Positions 62,658-64,000 of a stretch of 64,000 nt of DNA are shown in pieces (positions within the stretch are counted from its first letter, which is position 1; each line of letters opens with the position of its first letter). The position numbers and the translations under genes were made by a program. Below the pieces are notes generated by a model. That model searched no databases and was not told the DNA's origin. It saw nothing but the letters and a program-made list of their open reading frames with translations. This DNA is from Roseospirillum parvum (lineage in GTDB: Bacteria; Pseudomonadota; Alphaproteobacteria; Rhodospirillales; Rhodospirillaceae), in assembly GCF_900100455.1 (NCBI RefSeq), contig NZ_FNCV01000002.1:434001-498000 (forward strand), read 5' to 3'.

Positions 62658-63578
62658 TCATGTCGTACCCGCCTTCTCAGCCTTCACCAGTGAATTGCGG
62701 TCGGTTCGGGCCTCGATCGCGCGGATCACCGAGATCATGTCCTCGTCCGCGAACCCCAGGCCTTCGGTCTCGCCGTAGAGGGCGAGGCATGCGTCCATCA
62801 GGGGCGACGCGATCCCGGCCTCCCGGGCGGCCTCGACCACGAGGCGGTTGTTCTTCAGCACATCGGAGATTGCCGCCTGACGGGCGAAATCGTGCCGCGC
62901 AAGCTTCTCAAGCTTGACCCGGGAGACATCGCTGGCCATCGGTCCGGCGTTCAGAATGTCCGTGAAACGGCTCATCTCGAGGCCGTGCCGGGCGGCGAAG
63001 TGGGCCGCCTCGGCCAGCCCCGTGACCATCGTGATCAGGAAGGTGTTCACCGCAAGCTTCATGTGCAGGGCACCGGGCACCGCGCCGCAGTCGACCAGCT
63101 CCTTGCAGATCGGGGACAAGACCGGACGCAGGCGCGCGACATCCTCGGCATCGCCGGCGAGCATGCCGACCAGTTGCCCCGCCTCGGCGGGTTTGCGCGA
63201 GCCCGAAACCGGGGCTTCGACGTAGCGCCCGCCGGCCGCGCGAATGTGTTCGGACAGGTGTTTCGAATAGTCCGCCGAGACGGTGCCCATGGAGACGATG
63301 GTCCGCCCGGCGACGCGGCGTGCGAAGTCCGGGCCGTGACGACAGAGCACCGCGTCGGTCGCCGTGTCGTTTTCCAGCATGAGAAGGACCGTCTCGCAAC
63401 GGGCGAAGAGATCGGCCGCGTCAAGGGCAACCGTGGCGCCGGCCTGCTCCAGCGCGGCGCAACGGTCGCTTGTCCGGTTCCAGACGACGAGGGGCGCGCC
63501 GGCCCGCACGAGGTTCAGCGCCATGGGGGCGCCCATCGTGCCAAGGCCGATGAAGCCGATTGGTGAATCCGGCGGCAT
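62658..63578 (-). CDS. 3-hydroxyisobutyrate dehydrogenase-family oxidoreductase
   Basis: A 306-residue beta-hydroxyacid dehydrogenase. The NAD(P) loop [20 protein letters not shown] is at the start with [11 protein letters not shown] after it, where Arg suggests NADP. The substrate motif [18 protein letters not shown] and the catalytic lysine in [13 protein letters not shown] follow. It could act on 3-hydroxyisobutyrate, tartronate semialdehyde, succinic semialdehyde or glyoxylate. ATG 63578 is preferred to a GTG two codons earlier. It precedes the LysE gene on the same strand. Confidence 0.87.
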   Translation of the reverse strand: MPPDSPIGFIGLGTMGAPMALNLVRAGAPLVVWNRTSDRCAALEQAGATVALDAADLFARCETVLLMLENDTATDAVLCRHGPDFARRVAGRTIVSMGTVSADYSKHLSEHIRAAGGRYVEAPVSGSRKPAEAGQLVGMLAGDAEDVARLRPVLSPICKELVDCGAVPGALHMKLAVNTFLITMVTGLAEAAHFAARHGLEMSRFTDILNAGPMASDVSRVKLEKLARHDFARQAAISDVLKNNRLVVEAAREAGIASPLMDACLALYGETEGLGFADEDMISVIRAIEARTDRNSLVKAEKAGTT

Positions 63579-63704
63579 GTCCACGTCTCCAGGCTCCCGA
63601 TGGTCGCTCCGTCAAGCTTATACGCCAGCCGCCGTTTGGAAAAACGAATGCTCATTGAGTCTGGGTTCAAGAAAACGGGTATGTTTCAACCGCCGGCCGG
63701 GTGG

Positions 63705-63733
63705 TTGACAAAGCGTGGGTCGGAACGCAGTCT
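63705..63733 (+). promoter_or_regulatory. Probable promoter of the thiC leader
   Basis: TTGACA at 63705-63710 is a perfect -35 box; 17 bases later CAGTCT is a weak -10. Transcription would then start just before the riboswitch. Confidence 0.5.
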
Positions 63734-63742
63734 TGGCACATT

Positions 63743-63853
63743 CACCCGGGGGGTCCCGCCAAGGGGCTGAGATTCTGATGGCCGGTCCGGCAGGTCCGCG
63801 CAGCGCAGTGACCCGATGAACCTGATCCAGTTCATACTGGCGTAGGGATGGTG
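63743..63853 (+). promoter_or_regulatory. TPP riboswitch (THI element)
   Basis: The conserved core GGGGCTGAGA (near 63763) and the second half TGAACCTGATCCAGTTCATACTG, then GCGTAGGGATGG, are the hallmarks of the thiamine pyrophosphate aptamer. The P1 stem closes with the CACCC/GGGATGGTG ends. It lies 110 bases before thiC and would shut expression when TPP is abundant. Confidence 0.95.
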
Positions 63854-63962
63854 CTCGGGCTGCGCGGCTTTGGCCAAGACCTCCACGGTGTTTCACGCGG
63901 CCACCCTCCATTCATTCCCGCGAACTGGGTCTCCACGCTTCGGGCACTGGAGGCTCCGACCG

Positions 63963-64000
63963 ATGAAAGACATCTCTCCCGCCGTCACCACGGGACCGCT
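63963..64000 (+). CDS. thiC: Phosphomethylpyrimidine synthase ThiC (5' end only)
   Basis: Only 12 codons and part of the next lie in the window: MKDISPAVTTGP, which fits the VTTGPLPxSRK beginning of ThiC, the radical-SAM enzyme that makes the thiamine pyrimidine. TGGAGG sits nine bases before the ATG, and a TPP riboswitch precedes it. The gene continues beyond the edge. Confidence 0.75.
   Translation, partial: MKDISPAVTTGP

Overview
The window is a GC-rich chromosomal segment with dense, short-gapped operons and heavy use of GTG/TTG starts. Its markers are alphaproteobacterial: a PstA with a long N-terminal extension, a PhoR with the alphaproteobacterial architecture, a malic enzyme fused to a phosphotransacetylase domain, an EF-G-like paralogue and a TRAP system. 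I infer a Rhodospirillales-type alphaproteobacterium; I cannot name the genus from the sequence alone. No tRNA, rRNA or CRISPR array was seen.

Layout. 0-8 kb: acyl-CoA synthetase and SDR reductase; a large 5-oxoprolinase/hydantoinase flanked by two copies of a GC-rich hairpin repeat; a TrpB2-type tryptophan synthase beta. 8-12 kb: an EF-G-like GTPase whose terminator T-tract has been hit by an IS1595/ISXO2-type element, now a truncated, frameshifted transposase plus an AT-richer passenger gene, bounded by 24-bp inverted repeats. 12-22 kb: a di-haem peroxidase with an FNR-like box, then the phosphate regulon pstS / pstC-pstA-pstB-phoU-phoB with a Pho box before pstS, and a divergent multi-PAS histidine kinase. 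22-31 kb: hisN, a CinA-domain protein, a repeat island, a lipoprotein serine protease, and a Yej-type ABC transporter split by a second repeat island. 31-40 kb: panC, mutS, a stress-type small protein, malic enzyme, phoR (away from phoB) and two small exported proteins.

40-50 kb is a signalling region. A GTGA-overlapping pair encodes an NB-ARC ATPase and a TPR protein; both carry the same Gly/Asn/Gln-rich motif, at opposite ends of the pair. A divergent chemoreceptor follows, then a succinyl-CoA:acetate CoA-transferase and a SiaB-SiaC partner-switch operon in which a class III adenylate cyclase and a histidine kinase take the place usually held by a diguanylate cyclase.

51-61 kb looks like one catabolic locus: MarR regulator and flavin reductase on one strand; divergently, a NicX-like (M29-fold) enzyme with H-x51-H-x-D ligands, an alpha/beta hydrolase, an acyl-CoA-dehydrogenase-fold protein lacking the usual Glu, a CoA ligase, then a DctP-DctQ-DctM TRAP importer. 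Uptake, activation and ring or chain cleavage of an unknown acid is a reasonable reading.

61-64 kb: a GFA-family protein, three 57-bp-spaced REP palindromes, a LysE exporter with a palindromic insertion in frame, a 3-hydroxyisobutyrate-dehydrogenase-like gene, and a TPP riboswitch leading into the first codons of thiC at the window edge.
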